DNA from: JAGLHV01 sp023143305 [NCBI: Clostridia bacterium] | Lineage (GTDB): Bacteria > CBDUZB01 > JAGLHV01 | DNA: 48,712 nucleotides | Direction of reading: 5' to 3' | Assembly: GCA_030637025.1 (NCBI GenBank) | Contig: DAOVVV010000021.1 | Coordinates: 1 to 48,712 of the forward strand | Part shown: positions 7,656 through 16,365 of the stretch, one piece after another | How the letters are laid out: every line of letters starts with the position of its first letter | How positions within the stretch are numbered: the stretch's first letter is position 1 | The notes under the pieces: model-generated | What the model was told of the DNA's origin: nothing | Database searches by the model: none | The model's input: only the letters and a program-made list of their open reading frames with translations | Program-made: the position numbers and the translations under genes

Positions 7656-9089
7656 TTAACCTTTCATACATAATTCAGGCTTTTTTTTCCAAACACCAAT
7701 CATAATAATTAAAACAATTATAATCTGGCTTAAATAAGACAACAAGTACCCACCCTTTACATAAAAAGTTTTTTCCTTCAACAAAGGAACTTCACAATCA
7801 ATCACTCCTTCTTTACCTGATTCAATTTGCTGCAAAACATCTCCCCGGGGACTTATAATCATAGAAATCCCCGGGGCAGCAGCTCTTACTAAAAAACGAC
7901 CGGTTTCCACCGCTCGAAACGGTATCATCATAGCATGCTGAATATGCTGGGCTTTACTCCAATTTGAGCCGTCTAAGGCCGGATTAATTAAAACTTGCGC
8001 ACCTTTTTTAGTTAAATTTCTGGCAACGTCTTCATAAGTAAAATCATAACATATTCCCAAACCCAATGTCCCTATTTCCGTTTTAAATACCGGATAGCCT
8101 GAGCCTGCCTGGCCGTCCTGAAAAAACTGTATCGGATGATGTTTTTGAAATTTTCCGATTATTTTTCCTGCAGGCGAAAAAATTAAAGCTATATTATTAA
8201 AAAAATTCTTTTTATCTTTGACTTTAAGAAATTCAATACATCCAAAAATAAGGTAGCATTCGGCATTTTCAATAAAATTTAATATTTTATTTTTTAGCTC
8301 ATGATTTTGCAGGGGTGAATCAATAATGGAGTATTCAGGAAACACAATTACAGATTTGTTTTTAATCGGGGACTTCAAGGCGAGATTCAAACATTTATCA
8401 AAATCATCTTCGACCTGCACCAGCCTAAAGAAAATTTTGTTATTATTTAAAACTATTACCTGCCTGTTTGAATATAAAGCAAAAGCGATAATAGTTGTTA
8501 AGATAAAAAATACTATTATCCTGTTTTTAAAATCTTTATATTTAAACAGTAACAATAAAAGAACACTTACAGATAGAATCACAGCCGAAACACCATAAAC
8601 CCCTATATATTTTGCCATCATCAAAAAATATTTATTACTATGTTGTGTATATCCTAATGATAGCCAGCCAAACTTAAGTTTCCACTGCTCACTTTTAAAA
8701 AACTCAACAGCCATCCAGATAACCGGTGAAACTATCAGTGCAAATCGATAATTATAATATTTTTGTATTAAACTAAATAATAAGGCAAAAATACCAATAA
8801 ACGCCGCTAAAATACAGTAAAGAGACAGGGAAAACAAATTAAATATACGAAACAGCCAAAATAAAGAAATAGTATAAGTGATGAAACCAAAAACAACCCC
8901 CAGGCGAAAAGAAACAAGGATAGATTTATCTTTTAAAACAATCAATAATGGAATTAAAGAAACAAAACCAAGCAGGAAATAACCGTATGGCGGCATAGAC
9001 AAAACAAAAAGGCCGCATCCAAGAAAAATAATGAGAAATTCTCTTAAAGTAATTCCCGGATTAAAAAAGTTTGCTATTAGTTTTTTCAT
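7656..9089 (-). CDS. Divergent apolipoprotein N-acyltransferase-like protein
   Basis: A 477-residue protein with about six N-terminal membrane spans and a periplasmic carbon-nitrogen hydrolase domain (about 220-450), the Lnt architecture. The triad is present: E252 in FPEY, K316 (or K313) in KFQKHH, and C347 in GICYDF. However, the loop after the lysine reads HPIQFFQDG instead of the usual HLVPFGE, so the glutamate of that loop is missing. The Tyr-Glu after the cysteine is Tyr-Asp. The canonical Lnt is at 43542-45137. This copy may be a paralog with another acyl donor or substrate. It is co-transcribed with DUF2784. No strong ribosome-binding site is seen at its ATG. Confidence 0.75.
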   Translation of the reverse strand: MKKLIANFFNPGITLREFLIIFLGCGLFVLSMPPYGYFLLGFVSLIPLLIVLKDKSILVSFRLGVVFGFITYTISLFWLFRIFNLFSLSLYCILAAFIGIFALLFSLIQKYYNYRFALIVSPVIWMAVEFFKSEQWKLKFGWLSLGYTQHSNKYFLMMAKYIGVYGVSAVILSVSVLLLLLFKYKDFKNRIIVFFILTTIIAFALYSNRQVIVLNNNKIFFRLVQVEDDFDKCLNLALKSPIKNKSVIVFPEYSIIDSPLQNHELKNKILNFIENAECYLIFGCIEFLKVKDKKNFFNNIALIFSPAGKIIGKFQKHHPIQFFQDGQAGSGYPVFKTEIGTLGLGICYDFTYEDVARNLTKKGAQVLINPALDGSNWSKAQHIQHAMMIPFRAVETGRFLVRAAAPGISMIISPRGDVLQQIESGKEGVIDCEVPLLKEKTFYVKGGYLLSYLSQIIIVLIIMIGVWKKKPELCMKG

Positions 9090-9129
9090 TTAAATAAACC
9101 GGTAACACCACTAAAATTTTTGTCCAGAA

Positions 9130-9777
9130 TTAAGCATTGTTCCTTTTTATCTTCTGCTTTTTTGAACAAAGTCCGGTAAAAGTAAATAAAGCAAGAAACT
9201 CACCCGTAAAAAAAAGTTCCCAGCGATAACGAAAAGGTATTTGTTGAGCAATTACTCTAGGCCAATCCAGCATAAAAGAAACAAAAATAATTAAACCGGA
9301 GCAGAATATTAAAAACCAATCGGTTTTATTTAATTTAAGTATATATCCCTTACTATCTAAGTACACTATAATTAAGGCAAAGGTAATCATAGTTAAAGAA
9401 ACTATTACCGGAGCAAGTACAGGACCTACCCAGGGGCCGGGGATTAAAAAAAGAATATCTTTGGTAAATAATGAAGCAGGCCAATTTAAGGTTACTTTAA
9501 GCCAGACATAATAAAAAATATCCCAAATTCCAAAACTATAAAGAAAAAAAGCAATTCTCCGGTTAAAAGTTTTAGCAGCAAGAAGAGCTAAACTAACAAG
9601 CATAATGATTGTTGCTACTTCCCTGGCTATTTCGGTAAAAAGAAGATTTGTGGGAATATCTTTCAGGGGAAAACAAAAACCTTCAGGATAAATAATTTCC
9701 CGCAAATAAACAACCACCGCTGCTTCTGCAAATCCCATAGCGATGCCAAAAAATGTAAGGGGAATAAATTTTCGCAT
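9130..9777 (-). CDS. Unknown multi-pass membrane protein
   Basis: 215 residues with about six hydrophobic segments and no family I can name with confidence. The N-terminus has a conserved-looking GFAEAAVVVYLREIIYPEGF stretch (about residues 15-34). A loop has WPASLFTKDILFLIPGPWVGP (key PGPWVGP). The C-terminus is basic (KKQKIKR), suggesting it is cytoplasmic. GAGG lies 9 nt before the ATG. It sits between yjbQ and the Lnt-like gene in the same direction. No function is assigned. Confidence 0.7.
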   Translation of the reverse strand: MRKFIPLTFFGIAMGFAEAAVVVYLREIIYPEGFCFPLKDIPTNLLFTEIAREVATIIMLVSLALLAAKTFNRRIAFFLYSFGIWDIFYYVWLKVTLNWPASLFTKDILFLIPGPWVGPVLAPVIVSLTMITFALIIVYLDSKGYILKLNKTDWFLIFCSGLIIFVSFMLDWPRVIAQQIPFRYRWELFFTGEFLALFTFTGLCSKKQKIKRNNA

Positions 9778-9923
9778 AAATTAAAACCTCAATAATAAAG
9801 ATCCGCTCTTTTGTAAACGATATGAACCAATGTGAATCTAAATGCTAAAAAAATTATAAACACATAATCGGATTATCGCTCAGAGTAAACTCCGAGACAA
9901 AATAATTTCCACGATCCCCTTAA

Positions 9924-10340
9924 TCATTCACCGATAATTTTTACTAAAATACGCTTTCTTCTTTGCCCGTCAAACTCCCCGTAAAATATCCGTTCCCACG
10001 GCCCAAAATCAAATTTGCCGTCGGTTATAGCTACCACTACTTCCCTCCCCATAAAGGTTCTTTTTAGATGTGAATCAGCATTATCTTCCCCGGTTAAATT
10101 ATGCTGGTATCTATCCTTACCATAAGGAGCTAATCTTTCCAGTAACCCGAAAAAATCCCGGTGTAATCCTCTTTCATCATCATTAATAAAAACACTGGCC
10201 GTAATATGCATAGCATTAACCAGACAAAGCCCCTCTTTAACTTTGCTTTTTTTAAGAGCTGCTTCAATCTGGGGGGTGATATTAATAAATGCCTGTCTGG
10301 TACGGGTATTAAACCATAATTCTTCTTTGTAACTTTTCAT
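9924..10340 (-). CDS. YjbQ/UPF0047 family protein
   Basis: 138 residues covering the whole YjbQ family: [15 protein letters not shown] (about 44-58), the [14 protein letters not shown] segment with conserved His, Glu and Asp, then [18 protein letters not shown] near the C-terminus. Some members complement thiamine-phosphate synthase loss, but the native role of the family is unsettled. The ATG at 10340 is preferred over one two codons upstream because GGAG then lies 9 nt away. It sits 110 bp after the PP-loop thiolase gene. Confidence 0.88.
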   Translation of the reverse strand: MKSYKEELWFNTRTRQAFINITPQIEAALKKSKVKEGLCLVNAMHITASVFINDDERGLHRDFFGLLERLAPYGKDRYQHNLTGEDNADSHLKRTFMGREVVVAITDGKFDFGPWERIFYGEFDGQRRKRILVKIIGE

Positions 10341-10450
10341 CTGCATAGACTCCTTTTTCCTAGAAATTTACCAAAATTAAAACCTATAAAGAAAAAATAA
10401 AGGTAATATGCACTTAAAAAAACTTATTTTTGCACACCAAAAAGGTAAAA

Positions 10451-11461
10451 TTATATGTTGCTTGATTTTACTCTATACTTAGACAACCTTTCTTTGGTCA
10501 TTTTATCCTTAACTACAGCATCTTTTTCCTCACCGGGAAAAATGCTAAATTTAACTTTAAAATTATTTTCCTGTCCTTTACAATAATAAGCAATAATTTC
10601 CAGGGCAGTTCGGATATATTCATCTTCTAATTCTCCACGCCCTATAGCTATCGGTCCTTTTACTTCCGATTTTAAAATTAAATCCCCCTCACCGGCAAGG
10701 GCCATTAACTCTTCATTTTCCTGCTTATCCCTTCCCACCACTAATTTAAAAGAATTACTAACACTAAAATATCTTCCCTTTTTTATCAGGTGGATATTAT
10801 TCATATTAAACATATTAGACTTTATCAAGTCTTTTGTCTTTAAACTAAAATATGATTCGGTCAACAAACAACCCCCTGCAGGATTATCATAGTTTGTAAT
10901 CTTAAATCTTTTAGCTAAAGCAAACTGCCTTGTTCTGGAACGCCCACTAATATCGAAAAGTTTTTCTCTTTCTATCCATCCTTCTTTTTCCGGGATGCTG
11001 GGATCTAACAATTTTGCCGAAAGAGGTCGTACAATAAGACCCTCCAGGCCGCTTTCTTTTTCAATAATTTTTAAGGCATATCTCTTCTGGCTCATTGGCC
11101 TTTGCCCCAAAACCTCTCCGCTAACAATAAACCCGGCATCTAATTCTTTCATCAACTCTTTAGCTTTTTCCAACATCCAAATACGGCAAGCTATACAGGG
11201 ATTTAAATTTTTACCGTACCCATAACGAGGATTCTTTACTATTTGCAGATACTCCTTTTCAGCCTTATACAATTTTAATTTAATTTTTAATTCTTCTGCT
11301 CTTTGTATCGTTATATTTTTCTTTTTTTTATGCTTGTTTTCATGGCTAAAAGGCATAATAAAATTAATGGCAACAACCTCTACTCCTTGTTCTTGCATCA
11401 GTTTTACCGCTAAACTACTATCCAATCCTTCTGAAAACAACACCACTGCTTTTATGGTCAT
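10451..11461 (-). CDS. PP-loop tRNA thiolation-type protein (ThiI/MnmA-like)
   Basis: 336 residues. The N-terminal half is an adenylating PP-loop domain: SEGLDSS (10-16) binds ATP pyrophosphate, NPCIACR carries C89 and C92, and SGEVLGQRPMSQ (about 114-125) is typical of this thiouridylase-like group. The C-terminal ~100 residues resemble the DUF814/NFACT-R-type domain often fused to this family, a tentative call. Predicted to activate an RNA uridine for sulfur insertion; the exact tRNA position is unknown. ATG 11461 is chosen over an upstream start because it lies 2 nt after the previous stop. A DsrE sulfur-carrier-like gene is two genes upstream. Confidence 0.75.
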   Translation of the reverse strand: MTIKAVVLFSEGLDSSLAVKLMQEQGVEVVAINFIMPFSHENKHKKKKNITIQRAEELKIKLKLYKAEKEYLQIVKNPRYGYGKNLNPCIACRIWMLEKAKELMKELDAGFIVSGEVLGQRPMSQKRYALKIIEKESGLEGLIVRPLSAKLLDPSIPEKEGWIEREKLFDISGRSRTRQFALAKRFKITNYDNPAGGCLLTESYFSLKTKDLIKSNMFNMNNIHLIKKGRYFSVSNSFKLVVGRDKQENEELMALAGEGDLILKSEVKGPIAIGRGELEDEYIRTALEIIAYYCKGQENNFKVKFSIFPGEEKDAVVKDKMTKERLSKYRVKSSNI

Positions 11462-11463
11462 TA

Positions 11464-12225
11464 TTAATAACAATCCTTCATGCCCTTTTGTAATATTTTT
11501 TTTACCCATAAGTACATTACATAATAAAAAACACCCGGGAGGAACAAAAACAAAACCATCATTGAAACAAAATAAATTAAAATAATATCAACTAAATTAT
11601 TTAAAGAACCGGATACAACACCTAATATTGCTTTGGGTACATTTTTAACCTTCTTAAAAAACCCTTCTACCTCCAAAATTTTTTGAAAATTGCTTTTTAT
11701 ATTTTCTAACCTTTCTCCGATTTCATTTCCGGCAGAAGGAATAGTTTTATCATAAATAAATTTACTCGCATAAACATATAAAGACAAACCCGGATTAATT
11801 AATAATAAAATAAGTAACATTGAAAAGGCAATTTTTTTTACCGGCTTTACAAAAACAAATACAGCTGAAACAATTATCAATATTTTTACAATCAGAAATT
11901 TACTTATTTTAAGTAAAAAAATCTGTAAAACAATCAAACTGTTGGAAATTATAAAAAAATTAAAAGCCTTGTCTACAATATCACATAAACCTTTTAATAT
12001 TGCTCCGATATTCATTTCCACTCCTACTCCGATATCAACACTGGAAGCAACAGCTAAAATACCTTTCAGGACTCCTATCAGGGCCAGATTAGCAAAGCCG
12101 ATTTTAGAAACTTTCCCTAAAAAACTTAAGGCATAATTGCTCAATAAATCACTAAATACCAGACTAATTAATCCCATTAATAAAACAATAACCAAAACAT
12201 TTTTCTTTAAGTTTTCCTTTTCCAT
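11464..12225 (-). CDS. Unknown multi-pass membrane protein
   Basis: 253 residues, with an N-terminal hydrophobic segment (about 9-28), several more spans at about 90-155 and two at about 208-240. A hydrophilic stretch at about 160-205 (ERLENIKSNFQKILEVEGFF) could form an amphipathic helix. I do not recognise the family. GGGG lies 8 nt before the ATG. It is packed between the DsrE gene and the PP-loop gene (2-nt gap to the latter), so it probably belongs to the same transcript. Confidence 0.65.
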   Translation of the reverse strand: MEKENLKKNVLVIVLLMGLISLVFSDLLSNYALSFLGKVSKIGFANLALIGVLKGILAVASSVDIGVGVEMNIGAILKGLCDIVDKAFNFFIISNSLIVLQIFLLKISKFLIVKILIIVSAVFVFVKPVKKIAFSMLLILLLINPGLSLYVYASKFIYDKTIPSAGNEIGERLENIKSNFQKILEVEGFFKKVKNVPKAILGVVSGSLNNLVDIILIYFVSMMVLFLFLPGVFYYVMYLWVKKILQKGMKDCY

Positions 12226-12264
12226 TTAATTTACCCCGGTGTAAAATAAAATTATCATATTTAA

Positions 12265-12618
12265 TTAGTTTTGGATAATTTTATCTGATTCTTTTATCCA
12301 CTCTGCCAATTCTGTCATTTTTGCTTCCTGTGTACCTGCAAAATACGGCTCACCTTTATAAATACCGCAGCGGGCTTTACAAGTTCCGCATACCTTGACC
12401 GAAACACCTCTTGCAATCAAATCTTTTAACATTTTCCCTAAATCAAAATACCCTTCCGGGGGATTAGCTGCATCTCTGGCTAAATCGACAGCGTCATTCA
12501 TTAAGAATATTTTCACCTCTGCTTTTAAATCCAACAACTTCTCAATTAATCTTAAATTGTTCCAGGTCACATCTGTCCCGTCATAAGGATTACGGTTGAA
12601 TACAAAAAGAATTTTCAC
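12265..12618 (-). CDS. DsrE family small sulfur-carrier-like protein
   Basis: 117 residues spanning the DsrE/DsrF-like fold (COG1553 type): N-terminal beta strand MKILFVF, IFLMNDAVDLA, PPEGYFDLGKML, then VKVCGTCKARCG with C77, C80 and C84, and a final ELAEWIKESDKI. Cytoplasmic relatives transfer sulfane sulfur or interact with sulfur relay proteins. The start is GTG at 12618, preceded by GGAGG. Its nearness to a PP-loop thiolase suggests sulfur delivery for RNA thiolation, which is inference. Confidence 0.82.
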   Translation of the reverse strand: MKILFVFNRNPYDGTDVTWNNLRLIEKLLDLKAEVKIFLMNDAVDLARDAANPPEGYFDLGKMLKDLIARGVSVKVCGTCKARCGIYKGEPYFAGTQEAKMTELAEWIKESDKIIQN

Positions 12619-12648
12619 TTTTATTCCTCCTTTTTAAAATCGGTACTG

Positions 12649-13560
12649 TCAAAAAAGAGTACCTACAAATAAAACAATCCCCAAAACCAAAATAAATAAT
12701 GAACCAAGTATTTGAGTACAGACTTGAAAAACATCTCTCACTTTACTTTTCCCGGAAATAAATTTTACTACCCCTTGTTTAGAAACAATCGTCAAAACCC
12801 CCACCAAAGAAATAGTAACCGCCATTCCCATAGCCATACTAAATATAGAAATCATCCCAACACTTAAAACATCCATAGAGATTGAAAACAACAAGATAAT
12901 AACCGCCCCCGGACAAGGAATTATCCCTACCGCAAAAACAAGGGGAATTATACTTTTATTATTACTTTTAATCCGGCAGGATATCTCTCTCTGCCCGTTT
13001 TTTATCCTGTATAACTCAATAATTGCCTTAATCAATAAAAACAATCCCAGCAAGGTAATCAAGGCATAGCTAATTATTTTAATTGCCCCACTTAAATTTT
13101 CAAATGAAGTTAAATAAGTTTTTTTCACTATTAAATACAATATTAGCACTATAATCAAAGACGACCCCGCATGAAAAAAGGCAATTAAATTTCCCACAAT
13201 AATCCCCTTTTTAACATTTGCCTCTCGGGATAAAAAATAAGAGAAGGCTATTATTTTCCCGTGTCCCGGTCCTAAAGCATGAATAAAACCATAAATAAAA
13301 GAAATGAAAATAACAACGAAAAGTGCCCGACCGGAACCGGTATTTTTTATTTCCCGGGTTAATTCAGTTAATTTAGCACTCAATTTTTGCTGCAGAGGGA
13401 CAATCTTAACCATAATCTTTTGTATAAAACCCGGATATCGAAGGATTTTTACTGCTTTTTTTTCCGGTTCTCTGGATAAAAACGGGTTATCCCCGGCAAA
13501 CAACAACGATTGAAAAATAAAACCAAAAATAAAAGTACTTAATATTAATTTTTTATTCAT
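12649..13560 (-). CDS. NicO/RcnA-type nickel-cobalt transporter
   Basis: A 303-residue inner-membrane transporter. Signal-like N-terminus, a hydrophilic stretch to about residue 75, then six or so spans. Family motifs are YGFIHALGPGHGK (about 90-102), FFHAGSS, and GIIPCPGAVIILL (about 212-224). Substrates in the family are Ni2+, Co2+ or related metals; direction (efflux or uptake) cannot be read from the sequence. It overlaps the upstream DUF1007 gene by 8 nt, the usual pairing. With a B12 uptake operon nearby, cobalt is an attractive but unproven substrate. Confidence 0.82.
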   Translation of the reverse strand: MNKKLILSTFIFGFIFQSLLFAGDNPFLSREPEKKAVKILRYPGFIQKIMVKIVPLQQKLSAKLTELTREIKNTGSGRALFVVIFISFIYGFIHALGPGHGKIIAFSYFLSREANVKKGIIVGNLIAFFHAGSSLIIVLILYLIVKKTYLTSFENLSGAIKIISYALITLLGLFLLIKAIIELYRIKNGQREISCRIKSNNKSIIPLVFAVGIIPCPGAVIILLFSISMDVLSVGMISIFSMAMGMAVTISLVGVLTIVSKQGVVKFISGKSKVRDVFQVCTQILGSLFILVLGIVLFVGTLF

Positions 13561-14185
13561 TTTTTTTCTTAAATTTTAAAATTATTTCCTGAGGAAAAAT
13601 CTGTCCAAAATAGTAAGGATTACCGGTGTTATCCTTCAACTGCCAAGTATAATCAACGTCCATTAAGCTCTTTCCTTCAAACCGGACACAATCTTTATCC
13701 AGTTTTAAAATATCCACATAATAAGAATCGTCGTATATAGCAATCCTTATTTCTTTACAGAAAATTTCTACGGGTACTTTACAGGGAATAAAAAAATCAT
13801 AAATAACACAATTGTTTTCCAAACAAACTGAAAAGTTTTCCGCCGTTTCTATTATAAAATCTTTTTCATCTATTTTTATTCTGGTAAAATAATTAAATTT
13901 TCTTAAATTGGAAAATGCCTCATTTTTAATTGTTTCTATTTCTGTTAAATCAAAAATACCGTCTTTATTTTGGTCATAGTCATGTGTTATCATACTACTA
14001 AACATTTCATCAAAAATCCATTTTATTTTTATTCCTGTTAATCCTTCTTGATTAAAAACAATAGTTACGTCATTATCAATAAAAACATGAGGGTGAGCAA
14101 TTAGATAATTAGTAATAAATAAACAATAAATTATAGTCACCCGGTAAAAATTATTTCTTATTTTCATTTTTTTATTTTTCAGCAT
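13553..14185 (-). CDS. DUF1007 periplasmic protein with EF-hand loop
   Basis: 210 residues. The signal peptide ends just before the hallmark AHPHVFIDN (about residues 30-38), whose histidines may bind metal. A canonical 12-residue EF-hand calcium loop, DQNKDGIFDLTE, lies at about 71-82 with all coordinating positions present. The rest matches the DUF1007 pattern. It overlaps the NicO transporter by 8 nt and is probably its periplasmic partner in Ni/Co handling. The start ATG has only a weak ribosome-binding site; another ATG lies six codons downstream. Confidence 0.82.
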   Translation of the reverse strand: MLKNKKMKIRNNFYRVTIIYCLFITNYLIAHPHVFIDNDVTIVFNQEGLTGIKIKWIFDEMFSSMITHDYDQNKDGIFDLTEIETIKNEAFSNLRKFNYFTRIKIDEKDFIIETAENFSVCLENNCVIYDFFIPCKVPVEIFCKEIRIAIYDDSYYVDILKLDKDCVRFEGKSLMDVDYTWQLKDNTGNPYYFGQIFPQEIILKFKKKNE

Positions 14186-14219
14186 AATTAACCAAATAGA
14201 CAGCGTATATTAATTAGAG

Positions 14220-14876
14220 TCAATTTTTTAGATTTGTATTTATTTGTTCCAATTCAATCAACTCAGCAACACTGGAAATAAGTTTAAACGGTTTTGCTTT
14301 TTTCAATTCGCTCTCTGAAGAAGACCCACTCATTACCGCTACAGTTCTCACCCCGGCATTTTTTCCGGCGTAAACATCTACCACCATGTCTCCCACATAA
14401 AATGCTTCATCGGGATTAATTTTTAATTCCTTCAAAATTCTCAATAATAAAACAGGCTCCGGTTTGAGTTCCTCTACCGCACCCGCACAAATAATCAAAT
14501 CGAAATACTTCTCTATCTCTAAATGATTTAATAAAATCAAACTGAATTTTTCCGGCCGGTTAGTAGCCACAGCCAGTTTACAATTATTTCTTTTAAGCAT
14601 GTTTAACATTTCCTTTGTTCGAGGCATAGTACGGGCATAAGCAGTTAGGGAAAACTTATGATGTTGACGATAAATATCCAGTGCTTTTTCTACATCTTCA
14701 TCTTTTACAAATGCTTTAATAAAATTCACATCTCCCCCTCCCACAGCCTTATGCACCAGGGAAGAACTAACCGGTTTATATTCCAGTCTTTTTAAAGTAT
14801 AATTCAGGCTTTCTTCTATTGCCTTATACGCATCAATTAAGGTTCCGTCCAAATCAAAAATAACCAGTTTTATCAT
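14220..14876 (-). CDS. HAD-family phosphatase, phosphoglycolate phosphatase-like
   Basis: 218 residues. HAD motif I FDLDGT (D8 nucleophile, D10), motif II VATNRP, a conserved lysine in ELKPEP, and motif IV GDMVVDV. The helical cap between motifs I and II matches the Gph/PGP subgroup. Likely hydrolyses a small phosphate ester in the cytoplasm; the true substrate cannot be told. AAGGAT precedes the ATG. It is the first gene of the long minus-strand run continuing to 7241. Confidence 0.85.
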   Translation of the reverse strand: MIKLVIFDLDGTLIDAYKAIEESLNYTLKRLEYKPVSSSLVHKAVGGGDVNFIKAFVKDEDVEKALDIYRQHHKFSLTAYARTMPRTKEMLNMLKRNNCKLAVATNRPEKFSLILLNHLEIEKYFDLIICAGAVEELKPEPVLLLRILKELKINPDEAFYVGDMVVDVYAGKNAGVRTVAVMSGSSSESELKKAKPFKLISSVAELIELEQINTNLKN

Positions 14877-15147
14877 AATTTTCGTATCCTTTTAATCTTG
14901 TTTTTTACTTAATTAGTTATTGTAACATAAAATAATAAAAAATAAAAGGTAAGTGGTAAAATTACGTCTTTAGAGAAAAACATATTTTGCTTTTATTAAA
15001 CAATACTTTTAGAATCAATTACCCCTCATGCCTGCTGCGGGAATTAAACACTAGACCCTGAGACTCCCTACAAGAGAGTCTCAGGATCAATTCGACTACA
15101 GAGTTTTTTTTCAGCGTAGCTGACAAAAACTCTAAGTCTCATTGAAC
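14877..15147. repeat. Intergenic region with dispersed hairpin repeat C, copy 1
   Basis: 15031-15146 matches 28924-29033. It contains a perfect hairpin CTGAGACTC...GAGTCTCAG (15058-15084) and a second one around AGAGTTTTT...AAAAACTCT (about 15100-15133) whose tip is CAGCGTAGCTG (15112-15122). The copy at 28924 has lost the first hairpin and carries the second tip in inverted form. Confidence 0.75.
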
Positions 15148-16365
15148 TTAAAAACTATATTTAAATTTTGCTTCAAAAAAATCATTATTTTTAAATTTGC
15201 TTAAGTTGTCTTCCCCCTCTCCTGTAAAAACGCCCACGGATAAATCGGCCCACAGATTTTCCCACCAAGTAATACTAAATGTTCCTTTTAAAAAACAGCT
15301 GTCATTTATTAAATTATACATAGAAAAAAGTTTTACTATTTTTTTTTCATAAGAAAATTTTCTTTCTATATTCGCCATCAGGGTTATTTCCTCTTTCCTT
15401 TCTCCTATCGACTCTTCAATTAATATTTTTTTATACAGCAAATTAAAATTCAGATAATTATCCCCCAATGTCCTATCCAGTCCCAGCCCTCCGGTAAAAG
15501 AATTTCCTTTATGGTAATTTAAGTAAACCTTATCCTGAAAACCAACCCCGGTAAATAAAACCCCTTCTCCTCTTATCCCCCACTTTCCCCAAACCAATTC
15601 AAAATCATACCCAAACATATCATTTCGGAAATAAACCGCGTTAATTTTATTTAAATCAATATCTAAACAATAAGAGGGAAAATCGCCAAACCCTCTAAAA
15701 TAATACAAAGACCAATCAATTTCCTTAAAAACACCGGAGAATCTACTGCCATATTCCATATTTTTTATGTTTTCCGAGGGTAAATATTTTTCCACCGGCA
15801 ATGGAAAGAAGACAGGATCAAACGGTGAATTTTTTTCCTTCACCTCATCATAAGTGCCCTTTTTAAAAAAAGGGACTAATATAAAATCAAGCCGACATTC
15901 TCTCCCCCAATGAGGAGAGAACATTAACAAAGGAACGGATAATTTTGCTTCTTTTCTTTCTCCTTCTAAAAAAAGCTTACTAACATCTAATGGATTTACC
16001 ATATCTACCGGGGATATATAATCCAATTTTCCCCAAAAAACTTTGGAATAACCTATTTTAACATCCATTGCCGGAAAATAAAAATTCAAACTAATATCAT
16101 TTAGCTTCGGGAAAACTTCATTGTTATCTTCTTTTTTATTTGAGAAAACCCCCTCTATGGAACAACTTTGGTAAGAAACAAACCATGGTTTAAAATCCAC
16201 TCTATTTTCTAATAAGAAACTGCTCCTTATTTCAAATAATTCCTCTCTATCCGGATAAAAAAGGCCTCTTGTTTGAAAATTTCCGTCAAAGGAAAAAGCA
16301 AAAGAATTAAAGAGTAATACAAACCACAAGAATAGTGTCGATAATTTAATTTCTTTTATCTTCAT
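15148..16365 (-). CDS. Predicted outer-membrane beta-barrel, DUF1302-like
   Basis: 405 residues with a signal peptide (about 1-25), alternating hydrophobic strands throughout and a terminal phenylalanine (KFKYSF). A motif VFWGKLDYISPVDMVNPLD (about residues 108-126) resembles the KVxWGxxDxxxPxDxxNPxD signature of DUF1302 proteins. It overlaps the MMPL transporter stop by 1 nt (TAATG), so the two are translationally coupled. With the MMPL and LolA-like genes it probably forms an envelope system moving a hydrophobic molecule to or from the outer membrane; the cargo is unknown. Confidence 0.72.
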   Translation of the reverse strand: MKIKEIKLSTLFLWFVLLFNSFAFSFDGNFQTRGLFYPDREELFEIRSSFLLENRVDFKPWFVSYQSCSIEGVFSNKKEDNNEVFPKLNDISLNFYFPAMDVKIGYSKVFWGKLDYISPVDMVNPLDVSKLFLEGERKEAKLSVPLLMFSPHWGRECRLDFILVPFFKKGTYDEVKEKNSPFDPVFFPLPVEKYLPSENIKNMEYGSRFSGVFKEIDWSLYYFRGFGDFPSYCLDIDLNKINAVYFRNDMFGYDFELVWGKWGIRGEGVLFTGVGFQDKVYLNYHKGNSFTGGLGLDRTLGDNYLNFNLLYKKILIEESIGERKEEITLMANIERKFSYEKKIVKLFSMYNLINDSCFLKGTFSITWWENLWADLSVGVFTGEGEDNLSKFKNNDFFEAKFKYSF

